Positions 40,198-47,981 of a stretch of DNA of 64,000 bases are shown here, in pieces. A model generated the notes under the pieces. The model had not been told where the DNA came from. It searched no databases and worked only from the letters and a program-made list of their open reading frames with translations. The translations under genes were made by a program, and so were the position numbers. Within the stretch, counting starts at the first letter, position 1. Each line of letters starts with the position of its first letter. Location of the stretch: contig NZ_AP025667.1 in the NCBI RefSeq assembly GCF_022846655.1, positions 533,001-597,000 on the forward strand, given 5' to 3'. The stretch comes from Streptomyces seoulensis. GTDB lineage: Bacteria > Actinomycetota > Actinomycetes > Streptomycetales > Streptomycetaceae.

Positions 40198-40677
40198 ATG
40201 AGTACGCACGACCGACTGACGCACATCGACGAGGCGGGCGCGGCCCGCATGGTCGACGTATCCGGGAAGGAAGTGACCGCGCGCACCGCCCGTGCCAGTG
40301 GCCGGGTGCTCGTGTCACCGCGCGTGGTCGAGCTGCTGCGCGGCGAGGGGGTGCCCAAGGGCGACGCCCTGGCCACCGCCCGGATCGCGGGCATCATGGG
40401 CGCCAAGCGCACCCCGGACCTGATCCCGCTGTGCCACCCGCTGTCGGTGTCCGGCGTGACGCTGGACCTCGCCGTCACGGACGAGGGCGTGGAGATCCTG
40501 GCCACCGTGAAGACCACCGACCGCACGGGCGTGGAGATGGAGGCGCTCACGGCCGTCTCCGTCGCCGCGCTCACCGTGGTCGACATGGTGAAGGCGGTCG
40601 ACAAGGGCGCCGTCATCACCGACGTGCGGGTGGAGGAGAAGACCGGCGGCAAGTCCGGCCACTGGAGCCGGGCGTGA
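40198..40677 (+). CDS. moaC: Cyclic pyranopterin monophosphate synthase
   Basis: A 159-residue MoaC: LTHIDEAGAARMVDVSGKEVTARTARASG, GAKRTPDLIPLCHPLSVSGV (substrate-site LCHPL), and MEALTAVSVAALTVVDMVKAVDKGAVI. With MoaA it forms cyclic pyranopterin monophosphate, the first step of molybdenum cofactor synthesis. GGGAAG lies 11 nt before the ATG, a wide spacing. Its stop overlaps the GTG start of the next gene (GTGA). Confidence 0.95.
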   Translation: MSTHDRLTHIDEAGAARMVDVSGKEVTARTARASGRVLVSPRVVELLRGEGVPKGDALATARIAGIMGAKRTPDLIPLCHPLSVSGVTLDLAVTDEGVEILATVKTTDRTGVEMEALTAVSVAALTVVDMVKAVDKGAVITDVRVEEKTGGKSGHWSRA

Positions 40678-41204
40678 CCGGCGCCCCGGCGTACCGGGCG
40701 CTGGTCGTCACCGCCTCCAACCGCGCCGCCGCCGGCGTCTACGCCGACAAGGGCGGCCCCGCGGTGGCCGAGGGCCTCACGCGCCTCGGCTTCGCCGTGG
40801 ACGGGCCCGAGGTGGTCCCGGACGGCGACCCGGTCGAGGCCGCCCTGCGCGCGGCCGTGGCGGCCGGGTACGACGCGGTCGTGACCACCGGCGGCACCGG
40901 TATCTCGCCCACCGACCGCACCCCCGAGGCGACCCGCGCGGTCCTCGACTACGAGGTGCCGGGCATCGCCGAGGCGATCCGCGCGTACGGGCGCGAGAAG
41001 GTGCCCACCGCCGCGCTCTCACGGGGCCTGGCCGGGGTCGCGGGCACCACGGTGATCGTGAACCTGCCGGGTTCGAGCGGGGGAGTGCGGGACGGGCTCG
41101 CCGTGCTGGAGCCGCTGCTGACGCACGCCGTCGACCAGATCCGCGGCGGCGACCACCCCCGGCCCGACGCACCGGGTCACGCGGGCGCCGGGGGTGCGAG
41201 CTGA
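40674..41204 (+). CDS. Molybdopterin adenylyltransferase-like (MogA/MoaB)
   Basis: A 176-residue MoCF-fold protein: YRALVVTASNRAAAGVYADKGGPAVAEGL, DAVVTTGGTGISPTDRTPEATRAVLDYEVPGIAEAIR, and VNLPGSSGGVRDGL. It adenylates molybdopterin before metal insertion by a MoeA protein. GTG 40674 overlaps the moaC stop with GGAG 6 nt upstream. Being between moaC and rimJ in the glp operon, it probably supplies the cofactor pathway rather than division. Confidence 0.92.
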   Translation: MTGAPAYRALVVTASNRAAAGVYADKGGPAVAEGLTRLGFAVDGPEVVPDGDPVEAALRAAVAAGYDAVVTTGGTGISPTDRTPEATRAVLDYEVPGIAEAIRAYGREKVPTAALSRGLAGVAGTTVIVNLPGSSGGVRDGLAVLEPLLTHAVDQIRGGDHPRPDAPGHAGAGGAS

Positions 41205-41221
41205 CCGGCAGATCCTGGCCC

Positions 41222-41845
41222 GTGGTGCTGGTGGACGGGGATGTCGTCCTGCGGCCGATACGGGCGCGCGACCAGCGTGCCTGGCGCGAGGTGAACCGGC
41301 GCAACCGGGACTGGCTGCGCCCCTGGGAGGCGACCATCCCGCCGCCCACCCCGAGCGGGCCGATCACGCACCGGCCCACCTACCGCCAGATGATCCGGCA
41401 CCTGCGCTCGGAGGCGGGGGCGGGCCGGATGCTGCCGTTCGTCATCGAGTACCAGGGGCGCCTGGTCGGCCAGCTCACCGTCGCCGGGATCACCTGGGGT
41501 TCCATGTGCTCCGGGCACATCGGCTACTGGGTGGACGAGTCCGTCGCCGGGCGCGGGGTGATGCCGACCGCCGTCGCGCTGGTGTCGGACCACTGCTTCC
41601 GCTCGGTGGGTCTGCACCGGCTGGAGGTCTGCATCCGTCCGGAGAACCGGCCCAGTCGCCGGGTGGTGGAGAAGCTCGGCTTCCGCGAGGAGGGGCTGCG
41701 GCCGCGCTATCTGCACATCGACGGTGCCTGGCGCGACCATCTGGTCTACGCGCTCACCGCCGAGGAGGTCCCCGACGGCCTGGTCGACCGCTGGCGGCGC
41801 GCGCGTGCCGGCCGGCCGGGGAATGCGAACAGCACGGGAAATTGA
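41222..41845 (+). CDS. RimJ-like GNAT acetyltransferase
   Basis: A 207-residue GNAT: VLRPIRARDQRAWREVNRRNRDWLRPWEAT is typical of RimJ-type ribosomal-protein N-acetyltransferases; GHIGYWVDESVAGRGVMPTAVAL is the acetyl-CoA site, and LHRLEVCIRPENRPSRRVVEKLGFREEGL follows. It conserves the place between glp and the glpR/sepX gene seen in Corynebacterium. The start is uncertain: GTG 41222 is used, but an in-frame CTG at 41201 overlaps the upstream stop. Confidence 0.92.
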   Translation: MVLVDGDVVLRPIRARDQRAWREVNRRNRDWLRPWEATIPPPTPSGPITHRPTYRQMIRHLRSEAGAGRMLPFVIEYQGRLVGQLTVAGITWGSMCSGHIGYWVDESVAGRGVMPTAVALVSDHCFRSVGLHRLEVCIRPENRPSRRVVEKLGFREEGLRPRYLHIDGAWRDHLVYALTAEEVPDGLVDRWRRARAGRPGNANSTGN

Positions 41846-41871
41846 ATATCTGTTCGAATTAATGCGTGAGT

Positions 41872-41922
41872 GGACCGTCTCGGGTCCGTCTCCGGGCATT
41901 CAATTCCGCCCTTCGACGGTCC
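41872..41922. repeat. Inverted repeat between rimJ-like gene and sepX
   Basis: GGACCGTC (41872-41879) and GACGGTCC (41915-41922), perfect 8-bp arms 35 bp apart, inside an A/T-rich 183-bp gap. It could be a terminator for the galU operon or part of the sepX promoter region. Confidence 0.4.
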
Positions 41923-42028
41923 GCTGATCGCATCGGTCGCAAAAAAAGCTGGAAATATCAGCCAGATCGTGCGACACACCGACTCAATTGGCGGATGGCC
42001 TCGGGGAAACCCCTCTACCGTGTGAGTC

Positions 42029-43237
42029 GTGAGCAGCAGCGGCCTCATCTACGCAGTCATTGTCGGGGCCTGGGCCGCCTACTTGGTGCCGATGTGGCTC
42101 CGTAGGCAGGACGAGCTGAACGAGGCCCGTCCGACGGAACGCTTCAGCACCGCCATCCGGCTGCTGTCCGGAAGGGCGGGGATGGAGCGCCGATACGCCA
42201 AGGACCTGCGGGCGCGCTCCACCCAGGAGGGGGAGCCGGACGCCGGTGACCCGGACGTCGCCACCGACTCGGTGGACGTCCGGGACTTCGCCATGCCTCC
42301 GACGCGCCGTCAGGTCCGGGCGGACATCGAGCCGGAGCGGCAGGTGCGGGCGGAAGCCCCGCGCGAGGAGGTGGCCGTGCCGGCCCCCAAGTCGCCCTCC
42401 GCGCAGGCGCATCCGCCCCGTTCAGCCCCGGCGCCCGAACCCGAACACGTCCTTCCGCCCGCCCGGCGCGCGCCCTCGGCGCAGGCGGCCGCGGCGCGCG
42501 CCCAGCGCACGAAGGTGCTCGCGCGAAGGCGGCGCACCACCGTGGTGCTCTTCCTCGCCTTCACGGTCGGCGCGATCGCCGCCGCGGTGGGGGGCCTGGC
42601 CTTCCTCTGGGTGCCCGCCGTGCCCGCGGTCCTGCTCAGCGCGTACATCGGCTACCTGCGCCAGCAGGAACGGCGCAGGTTCGCCTTCCAGATGGACCGC
42701 AGGAGCGCCGAGGACGCGGCGGCGCGGCTGCGTGAGCGCGCCCGCCAGCCGCGCCGCCGCGCGGCCGCCGAGGCGGTCGTCGTCGACGAGCCGGAGGAGG
42801 GGACGGGGCCGCACACCGACCCCGCTCTGTCCGCCGCCCTCGCCGCCGACCGGCGTGCCCTGGTCGAGCAGACCGACCACGCCGAGTGGGTCGACCAGCA
42901 GCGCGAGCGGCAGCGCCGCCCCGGACACGGCGAGAGCTGGGACCCGGTCCCGGTGCCGCTGCCCACGTACGTGACCGCGCCGGTCGCCCCGCGCGCCACC
43001 GCCGACGTGGACCTCGGCGCACCCGGCACCTGGAGTTCGGCACGCTCCAGCGCCGTCACCCCGGACCAGCGCCCCGAAGTCCCGGCCGCCGATCCGGCGC
43101 AGGCCGAGGGGCGCCCGGAGGACGGCCGGGGCGACGCCCGCCGCAGCGCCTCGGCCCGCCGGGCCCGCGAGCGCGGCCGTACCCCGCTGTTCGACCAGTA
43201 CGAGGACGGCGACCGCCCGCGGGCCGCCAACGAGTGA
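42029..43237 (+). CDS. sepX: Divisome protein SepX (GlpR-type Glp receptor)
   Basis: A 402-residue membrane protein. One membrane segment lies at the N-terminus (about 4-22, GLIYAVIVGAWAAYLVPMWL, followed by RRQDELNEARPTERFSTAIRLLS, the conserved head). A long Pro/Ala/Glu disordered region follows, then a two-segment membrane hairpin (about 167-205, TTVVLFLAFTVGAIAAAVGGLAFLWVPAVPAVLLSAYIGYLR) and a disordered Arg/Ala-rich tail. The head and position match the actinobacterial SepX/GlpR family, needed for cross-walls and sporulation septa in Streptomyces and binding Glp in Corynebacterium. The start is GTG 42029; no clear Shine-Dalgarno. Separate promoter likely because of the 183-bp A/T-rich gap. 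Confidence 0.88.
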   Translation: MSSSGLIYAVIVGAWAAYLVPMWLRRQDELNEARPTERFSTAIRLLSGRAGMERRYAKDLRARSTQEGEPDAGDPDVATDSVDVRDFAMPPTRRQVRADIEPERQVRAEAPREEVAVPAPKSPSAQAHPPRSAPAPEPEHVLPPARRAPSAQAAAARAQRTKVLARRRRTTVVLFLAFTVGAIAAAVGGLAFLWVPAVPAVLLSAYIGYLRQQERRRFAFQMDRRSAEDAAARLRERARQPRRRAAAEAVVVDEPEEGTGPHTDPALSAALAADRRALVEQTDHAEWVDQQRERQRRPGHGESWDPVPVPLPTYVTAPVAPRATADVDLGAPGTWSSARSSAVTPDQRPEVPAADPAQAEGRPEDGRGDARRSASARRARERGRTPLFDQYEDGDRPRAANE

Positions 43238-43310
43238 CCCGCGCCCTGACCAGTCCGGGAGCGGATTTCCGAGCACCCCGATCGGGATGCTAGAGTTTCA
43301 CTCGTTGCAA

Positions 43311-43384
43311 GGGCCTGTGGCGCAGTCTGGTAGCGCACCTCGTTCGCATCGAGGGGGTCTGGGGTTCAAATCCCCACAGGTCCA
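43311..43384 (+). tRNA. tRNA-Ala (anticodon CGC)
   Basis: A 74-nt cloverleaf: acceptor GGGCCTG with CAGGTCC (one G-T) plus discriminator A; D-arm GGCGCAGTCTGGTAGCGC; anticodon stem-loop CCTCG-TTCGCAT-CGAGG with anticodon CGC; T-arm GGGTTCAAATCCC. CCA not encoded. Decodes GCG. Confidence 0.96.
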
Positions 43385-43392
43385 CGCATCAT

Positions 43393-43425
43393 GAAGCCCC
43401 AGCCGGCTAAGTCGGCTGGGGCTTC
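43393..43425. terminator. Terminator, tRNA-Ala / GNAT gene
   Basis: 13-bp stem GAAGCCCCAGCCG (43393-43405) and CGGCTGGGGCTTC (43413-43425), 7-nt loop, between the tRNA and a convergent GNAT gene. Confidence 0.85.
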
Positions 43426-43432
43426 TGCACGT

Positions 43433-43909
43433 CTAGAGCGGCTTCGCGTAGCAGAGGCTGTTGTCGTGGTGGCGGTAGTAGCCGAACTTGGCGCACGGGG
43501 TGTAGCCGCTGGAGGCGTACAGGGCGACGGCCTCCGGCTGTTCGGTGCCGGTCTCCAGGACCATGCGGGTGCGGCCGGCCGCGCGGGCGTCCGCCTCCAG
43601 TTCCGCGAGGATGCGGCGGGCGAGGCCCTGGCCGCGCATCTGCTCGATGACGAACATGCGCTTCAGTTCCGCGTCGCCGTCCCTGTTGCCCTCGTCGTTC
43701 AGGTCCTGGCTGCGCCAGCCGCCGGTGGCGACCGGGCGGTCCAGCGCGTCGTACGCGATCAGGTAGACGCCTCTGGGCGGGTCGAAGTCCGCGGGGTCCA
43801 GGGCGGTGGCGTCGCCGCCGTCGCCGTAGCGCACGTGGTATTCGGCCTGGACCTCGTCGTTGAGCTTCACGGCGTCGGGGTGATCGAAGCGAACGCGACG
43901 TATATTCAT
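43433..43909 (-). CDS. GNAT N-acetyltransferase
   Basis: A 158-residue GNAT with AELKRMFVIEQMRGQGLARRILAELEADARAAGRTRMVLETG (R-x-x-G-x-A acetyl-CoA loop) and QPEAVALYASSGYTPCAKFGYY. Substrate unknown. ATG 43909 lies 7 nt after TACGAT, so it is probably leaderless; this removes 15 codons from the open frame. Divergent from exonuclease III. Confidence 0.9.
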   Translation of the reverse strand: MNIRRVRFDHPDAVKLNDEVQAEYHVRYGDGGDATALDPADFDPPRGVYLIAYDALDRPVATGGWRSQDLNDEGNRDGDAELKRMFVIEQMRGQGLARRILAELEADARAAGRTRMVLETGTEQPEAVALYASSGYTPCAKFGYYRHHDNSLCYAKPL

Positions 43910-43916
43910 GCTGGGT

Positions 43917-43971
43917 ATCGTACTTCTATGCGGCGAGTGGGCATCGGACTCCACCAGTGTGCCGGTATCGT
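43917..43971. promoter_or_regulatory. Back-to-back leaderless promoters
   Basis: Minus strand -10 TACGAT (43917-43922), 7 nt before the GNAT ATG; plus strand -10 TATCGT (43966-43971), 6 nt before the exonuclease GTG. Both genes lack a Shine-Dalgarno. Confidence 0.55.
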
Positions 43972-43977
43972 GCCCTG

Positions 43978-44781
43978 GTGCTGACTGTGACCTCGGTGAA
44001 TGTGAACGGACTGCGGGCCGCCGCGAAGAAGGGCTTCGTGGAGTGGCTGGAGCGGACCTCGGCGGACGTGGTCTGCCTGCAGGAGGTGCGCGCCGAGCCG
44101 CAGCAACTCCCCGAGCACGTACGGCAGCCCGACGGCTGGCACGTCGTGCACGCGCCCGCCGCCGCCAAGGGCCGCGCCGGCGTCTCCCTCTACACGCGCC
44201 GTGAGCCCGACCGCGTCCGGGTCGGCTTCGGCTCGGCTGAGTTCGACGGCTCGGGGCGGTACGTCGAGGCCGACCTGCCCGGTGTGACCGTCGCCTCGCT
44301 GTACCTGCCCTCGGGCGAGGTCGGCACCGAGCGGCAGGACGAGAAGGTCCGCTTCATGGGCGAGTTCTCCGCCCACCTCAAGGGGCTGCGCGAGCGGGCC
44401 GCCGCCGACGGCCGCGAGGTCCTGGTCTGCGGCGACTGGAACATCGCCCACCAGCAGGCCGACCTGAAGAACTGGCGCGGCAACACCAAGAACTCCGGCT
44501 TCCTGCCCGAGGAGCGGGAGTGGCTGAGCCGGGTGCTCGCCCCTGGCGACGGCGGCTACGTGGACGTCGTCCGCGCCCTGCACCCCGACACCGAGGGCCC
44601 TTATAGCTGGTGGTCCTACCGGGGCCGCGCCTTCGACAACGACTCCGGCTGGCGCATCGACTACCACCTGGCCACCCCGGGCCTCGCCGCGAAGGCGGTC
44701 AAGGGGTACGTGGAGCGCGCGGCCACCCACACCGAGCGCTGGTCCGACCACGCACCGGTGACCGTGGTGTACGAGCGCTAG
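43978..44781 (+). CDS. xth: Exodeoxyribonuclease III
   Basis: A 267-residue EEP-fold nuclease (AP endonuclease/3'-5' exonuclease) for base-excision repair. TVTSVNVNGLRAAAKKGFVEWL, DVVCLQEVRAE (catalytic Glu), SLYLPSGE, VCGDWNIAH (Asp/Asn), and the C-terminal GWRIDYHLAT and WSDHAPVTVVY (Asp-His pair) are all present. GTG 43978 fits the family start and lies 6 nt after a -10 box. The stop overlaps the stop of the convergent MerR gene by 4 bp. Confidence 0.94.
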   Translation: MLTVTSVNVNGLRAAAKKGFVEWLERTSADVVCLQEVRAEPQQLPEHVRQPDGWHVVHAPAAAKGRAGVSLYTRREPDRVRVGFGSAEFDGSGRYVEADLPGVTVASLYLPSGEVGTERQDEKVRFMGEFSAHLKGLRERAAADGREVLVCGDWNIAHQQADLKNWRGNTKNSGFLPEEREWLSRVLAPGDGGYVDVVRALHPDTEGPYSWWSYRGRAFDNDSGWRIDYHLATPGLAAKAVKGYVERAATHTERWSDHAPVTVVYER

Positions 44782-45452
44782 TCCCGCTTGTTCAGGCGCC
44801 GGTCCAGCGCCAGGGACAGTTCCGCCTCCACCACGCTGCGGGCCAGCGGGCGCAGACGGTGCAGGGAGTCCTCGGGGGCGTGGCGGAGGATCAGCTCGCC
44901 GAACAGGGCCGCCAGCGCGTCCGCGTGCTCGCGCACCCGTGCGCCCGCCGCCAGCACCTCCGCCAGCGGGATGCCCTCGCGGACCAGCGCCGAGGAGACG
45001 TCCAGCAGGCGGCGGCTGATGTGGACGATCTCGTCGCCGTCGGTGCCGAGGTAGCCGAGGTCCATCGCGGCCGCGAGGTTCTCCGGGGTCACGTCGCCCT
45101 CGAAGCGGGCCGCCAGCTCCTCCGGGGTCAGCCGGACCGGCTCCTCCTCGGTGGGCGGGGTGACGCCCAGCACGTCGGCCACGTCCCGGCCGTGGTCCAG
45201 CGCCTCGGCCAGCTCGGCTATGCCGTTCAGGGTGTGCCCGCGCTCCAGCAGCGCCGCGATGGTGCGCAGCCGGGCCAGGTGATGGTCGTCGTACCAGGCG
45301 ATACGGCCCTCGCGGCGGGGCGGCGGGATCAGTCTGCGCTCGCGGTAGAAGCGCAGGGTGCGCACGGTGATCCCGGCGACGCGCGCCAGCTCCTCCATGC
45401 GGTACTCGCGCCCGCCGGGCTGCCCGCCGCTGTGTCCGCCGTCTTCTGCCAC
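44778..45452 (-). CDS. MerR-family regulator
   Basis: A 224-residue regulator. HTH at about residues 17-55 (YRMEELARVAGITVRTLRFYRERRLIPPPRREGRIAWYDDHHLARL), dimerisation helix, and a longer effector domain without an obvious metal-binding Cys, so it probably senses an organic ligand. The GTG start lies 6 nt after TAGGCT (45459-45464), with no Shine-Dalgarno, so leaderless. Divergent from a monooxygenase-hydrolase-dehydrogenase operon whose promoter region holds palindromes, making it the likely regulator. Confidence 0.92.
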   Translation of the reverse strand: MAEDGGHSGGQPGGREYRMEELARVAGITVRTLRFYRERRLIPPPRREGRIAWYDDHHLARLRTIAALLERGHTLNGIAELAEALDHGRDVADVLGVTPPTEEEPVRLTPEELAARFEGDVTPENLAAAMDLGYLGTDGDEIVHISRRLLDVSSALVREGIPLAEVLAAGARVREHADALAALFGELILRHAPEDSLHRLRPLARSVVEAELSLALDRRLNKRD

Positions 45453-45458
45453 GCCCGC

Positions 45459-45512
45459 AGCCTATGGCGTACCGTCGGTAACTTTCCTTCCCGCGCCCCC
45501 TACCGCTCGGTA
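45459..45512. promoter_or_regulatory. merR promoter and paired TACCG/CGGTA palindromes
   Basis: On the minus strand the -10 is TAGGCT (45459-45464). Palindromes TACCG-T-CGGTA (45470-45480) and TACCG-CT-CGGTA (45501-45512), 31 bp apart, share arms and are likely binding sites of the divergent MerR protein. Confidence 0.55.
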
Positions 45513-45537
45513 CGGAGCTGTTCTACAGTCCCATTGC

Positions 45538-45553
45538 GCCAGTGTTCACTGGC
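45538..45553. promoter_or_regulatory. Palindrome upstream of monooxygenase
   Basis: GCCAGTG-TT-CACTGGC, perfect 16 bp, 30 bp before the monooxygenase start. It resembles TetR-type AGTG-CACT sites more than MerR sites; the binder is unknown. Confidence 0.5.
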
Positions 45554-45582
45554 AGAGTCCGAGGATGCGTGGAGGCGTCGGG

Positions 45583-47097
45583 ATGGCCGAGCACGAGCAT
45601 GTACGGGTGGCGGTGATCGGGTCCGGCTTCGGCGGGCTGGGGGCCGCCGTGCGGCTGCGCCGGGAGGGGATCACCGACTTCGTCGTCCTGGAGCGGGCCG
45701 GCGGCGTGGGCGGCACCTGGCGAGACAACAGCTACCCCGGCTGTGCCTGCGACGTGCCCTCGCACCTGTACTCCTTCTCCTTCGCGCCCAACCCCGACTG
45801 GCCGCGCACCTTCTCCGGGCAGGAGCACATCCGCGCCTACCTGGAGCGCGTCGCCGACGACTTCGGGCTCCGCCCGCATCTGCGCTTCGACTCCGAGGTC
45901 AAGCTGATGACCTGGGACGAGGTGGAGCTGCGCTGGAACATCGAGACCGCGAGCGGCTCGCTCACCGCCGACGTGGTCGTCTCCGCCACCGGCCCGCTGT
46001 CCGACCCGAAGATCCCCGCGATCCCGGGGCTGGACTCGTTCCCCGGCCGGGTGTTCCACTCCGCCCGCTGGGACCACGACTACGACCTGCGCGGCAAGCG
46101 CGTCGCCATGGTCGGCACCGGCGCCTCCGCCATCCAGATCGTCCCCTCGATCCAGCCCGAGGTCGGCAAGCTCACCGTCTTCCAGCGCACCCCGCCCTGG
46201 GTGATGCCCCGCATGGACCGGGCCATCGGCACCGCCGAGCGCAGGCTGCACCAGGCGCTGCCCTTCACCGCGCGGCTGCGGCGAGGGCTGCTGTGGGGCA
46301 TCCGGGAGCTCCAGGTGCAGGCGTTCACCAAGCACCCCGACGAACTCGGCCTGGTCGAGCGGCTCGCCAAGCGCAACATGGCCCGCGCCGTCAAGGACCC
46401 GGCTCTGCGCGCCAAGCTGACCCCCGACTACCGCATCGGCTGCAAGCGCATCCTGCTCTCCAGCACGTACTACCCGGCGCTGGCCCGGCCCAACGTGGAC
46501 GTGGTCGCCAGCGGGGTCAGCGAGATCCGGGGCTCGACCGTGGTCGCGGCCGACGGCACCGAGACCGAGGTCGACGCGATCATCTTCGGCACCGGCTTCC
46601 ACGTCACCGACATGCCCATCGCCGAGCGCGTGGTCGGCGCCGGGGGCGTCACGCTCGCGGAGGCGTGGAAGGGCGGGATGGAGGCGCTGCGCGGTGGCTC
46701 GGCCGCCGGGTTCCCGAACTGGCTGAGCGTCATCGGGCCCAACACCGGCCTGGGCAACTCCTCCATGATCCTCATGATCGAGTCCCAGTTGAACTACCTC
46801 GCCGACTACATGCGCCAGCTCGACACCCTCGGCGGCCGCACCGCGCTCGACGCCCGCCCCGCCGCCGTCGACCGCTGGAACCGGCGGGTGCAGGAGCGGA
46901 TGAAGCGCACCGTCTGGAACACCGGCGGCTGCACCAGTTGGTACCTGGACGCCAGTGGCCGCAACACCACCGTCTGGCCCGGCACCACCACCGAGTTCCG
47001 CCAGGCCACCCGCCGCGTGGACCTCACGGAGTACGAGGTGCTGCGCAAGCCGGTGTCCGACCAGCAGACCCCCGCCCGGAGCGAGGCCACCGCATGA
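45583..47097 (+). CDS. Baeyer-Villiger-type flavin monooxygenase
   Basis: A 504-residue class B flavoprotein monooxygenase. FAD Rossmann motif GSGFGGLGAAVRL, GGVGGTWRDNSYPGCACDVPSHLYSFSF, the BVMO fingerprint FPGRVFHSARW (FxGxxxHxxxW), NADPH motif GTGASAIQ, and C-terminal NTGLGNSSMILMIESQ. It inserts oxygen next to ketones using NADPH and O2. GGAGG is 7 nt before the ATG. It heads an operon with an alpha/beta hydrolase and an SDR, all joined by ATGA overlaps; the set resembles the mycobacterial mymA-lipR-Rv3085 core. Alcohol to ketone (SDR), ketone to ester (this enzyme), ester cleavage (hydrolase) is a coherent route. Confidence 0.93.
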   Translation: MAEHEHVRVAVIGSGFGGLGAAVRLRREGITDFVVLERAGGVGGTWRDNSYPGCACDVPSHLYSFSFAPNPDWPRTFSGQEHIRAYLERVADDFGLRPHLRFDSEVKLMTWDEVELRWNIETASGSLTADVVVSATGPLSDPKIPAIPGLDSFPGRVFHSARWDHDYDLRGKRVAMVGTGASAIQIVPSIQPEVGKLTVFQRTPPWVMPRMDRAIGTAERRLHQALPFTARLRRGLLWGIRELQVQAFTKHPDELGLVERLAKRNMARAVKDPALRAKLTPDYRIGCKRILLSSTYYPALARPNVDVVASGVSEIRGSTVVAADGTETEVDAIIFGTGFHVTDMPIAERVVGAGGVTLAEAWKGGMEALRGGSAAGFPNWLSVIGPNTGLGNSSMILMIESQLNYLADYMRQLDTLGGRTALDARPAAVDRWNRRVQERMKRTVWNTGGCTSWYLDASGRNTTVWPGTTTEFRQATRRVDLTEYEVLRKPVSDQQTPARSEATA

Positions 47098-47981
47098 GCC
47101 GCACCCTGGAGGTCACCTCCACCGGCGGCGCCCGCCTGCACGTCGAGGTGCACGGCGCCGAGGGCGCGCCCCCGGTCGTCCTCTCCCACGGCTGGACCTG
47201 CTCGACCGCCTTCTGGGCCGCGCAGATCGAGGAGCTGGCCCGGGACCACCGGGTCATCGCCTACGACCAGCGCGGACACGGCCGCAGTCCGTACAGCCCG
47301 GCCTGCTCCACCGACGCGCTCGCGGACGACCTCGAAGCGGTCCTCGCCGCCACCCTCGCGCGGGGCGAACGCGCCCTCGTCGTCGGCCACTCCATGGGCG
47401 GCATGACCATCATGGCCGCCGCGAGCCGCCCCCGCTTCCAGGAGCACGCGGCCGCCGCGCTGCTGTGCAGCACCGGCAGCGGACGGCTGACCGCCGAGGC
47501 GCGCGTGGTGCCGCTGCGCGCCGGACGTGCCCGCACCTGGCTCACCGGGCACATCCTCGGCTCGTCCCTGCCGCTCGGACCGGTCACGCCCATGGCGAAG
47601 AAGATCCTCAAGTACGCGACCATGGGCCCCGGTTCGGCCCCGCACATGGTGGACGCGTGCGCCCGGATCGTGCACGCCTGCCCGCGCGCCGCCCGGTACG
47701 CCTGGGGCGCGGTGCTGGCCGGACTCGATCTCGACCACGGTGTCGGGCGGTTGACCCTGCCCACCGCCGTGCTGCACGGCACCGCCGACCGGCTCACGCC
47801 CCCGGTGCACGCCCGTGCGCTCGTGGCCGCGCTGCCGAACTGCGCGGGCCTGACCGAACTGACGGGCGTCGGGCACATGACACCGGTGGAGGCACCGGAG
47901 GCGGTGACCGGACGGATACGGGAACTCGTCACCACGTACGTCACGGGGAGCATCCCCGTCCGCCTGGAGGAGGGCGCATGA
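47094..47981 (+). CDS. Alpha/beta hydrolase
   Basis: A 295-residue hydrolase. Oxyanion strand VVLSHGWTCSTAFW, nucleophile Ser100 in VVGHSMGGM, acid in HGTADRLTPP and His in GVGHMTPVEAP. Probably an esterase that opens the ester or lactone formed by the upstream monooxygenase. ATG overlaps the upstream stop (ATGA). Cytosolic, no signal peptide. Confidence 0.93.
   Translation: MSRTLEVTSTGGARLHVEVHGAEGAPPVVLSHGWTCSTAFWAAQIEELARDHRVIAYDQRGHGRSPYSPACSTDALADDLEAVLAATLARGERALVVGHSMGGMTIMAAASRPRFQEHAAAALLCSTGSGRLTAEARVVPLRAGRARTWLTGHILGSSLPLGPVTPMAKKILKYATMGPGSAPHMVDACARIVHACPRAARYAWGAVLAGLDLDHGVGRLTLPTAVLHGTADRLTPPVHARALVAALPNCAGLTELTGVGHMTPVEAPEAVTGRIRELVTTYVTGSIPVRLEEGA

Noticed and set aside
41973..41977. 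GACAC as a WhiA site upstream of sepX
   Set aside because: A 5-bp core is too frequent to support a call without binding data.
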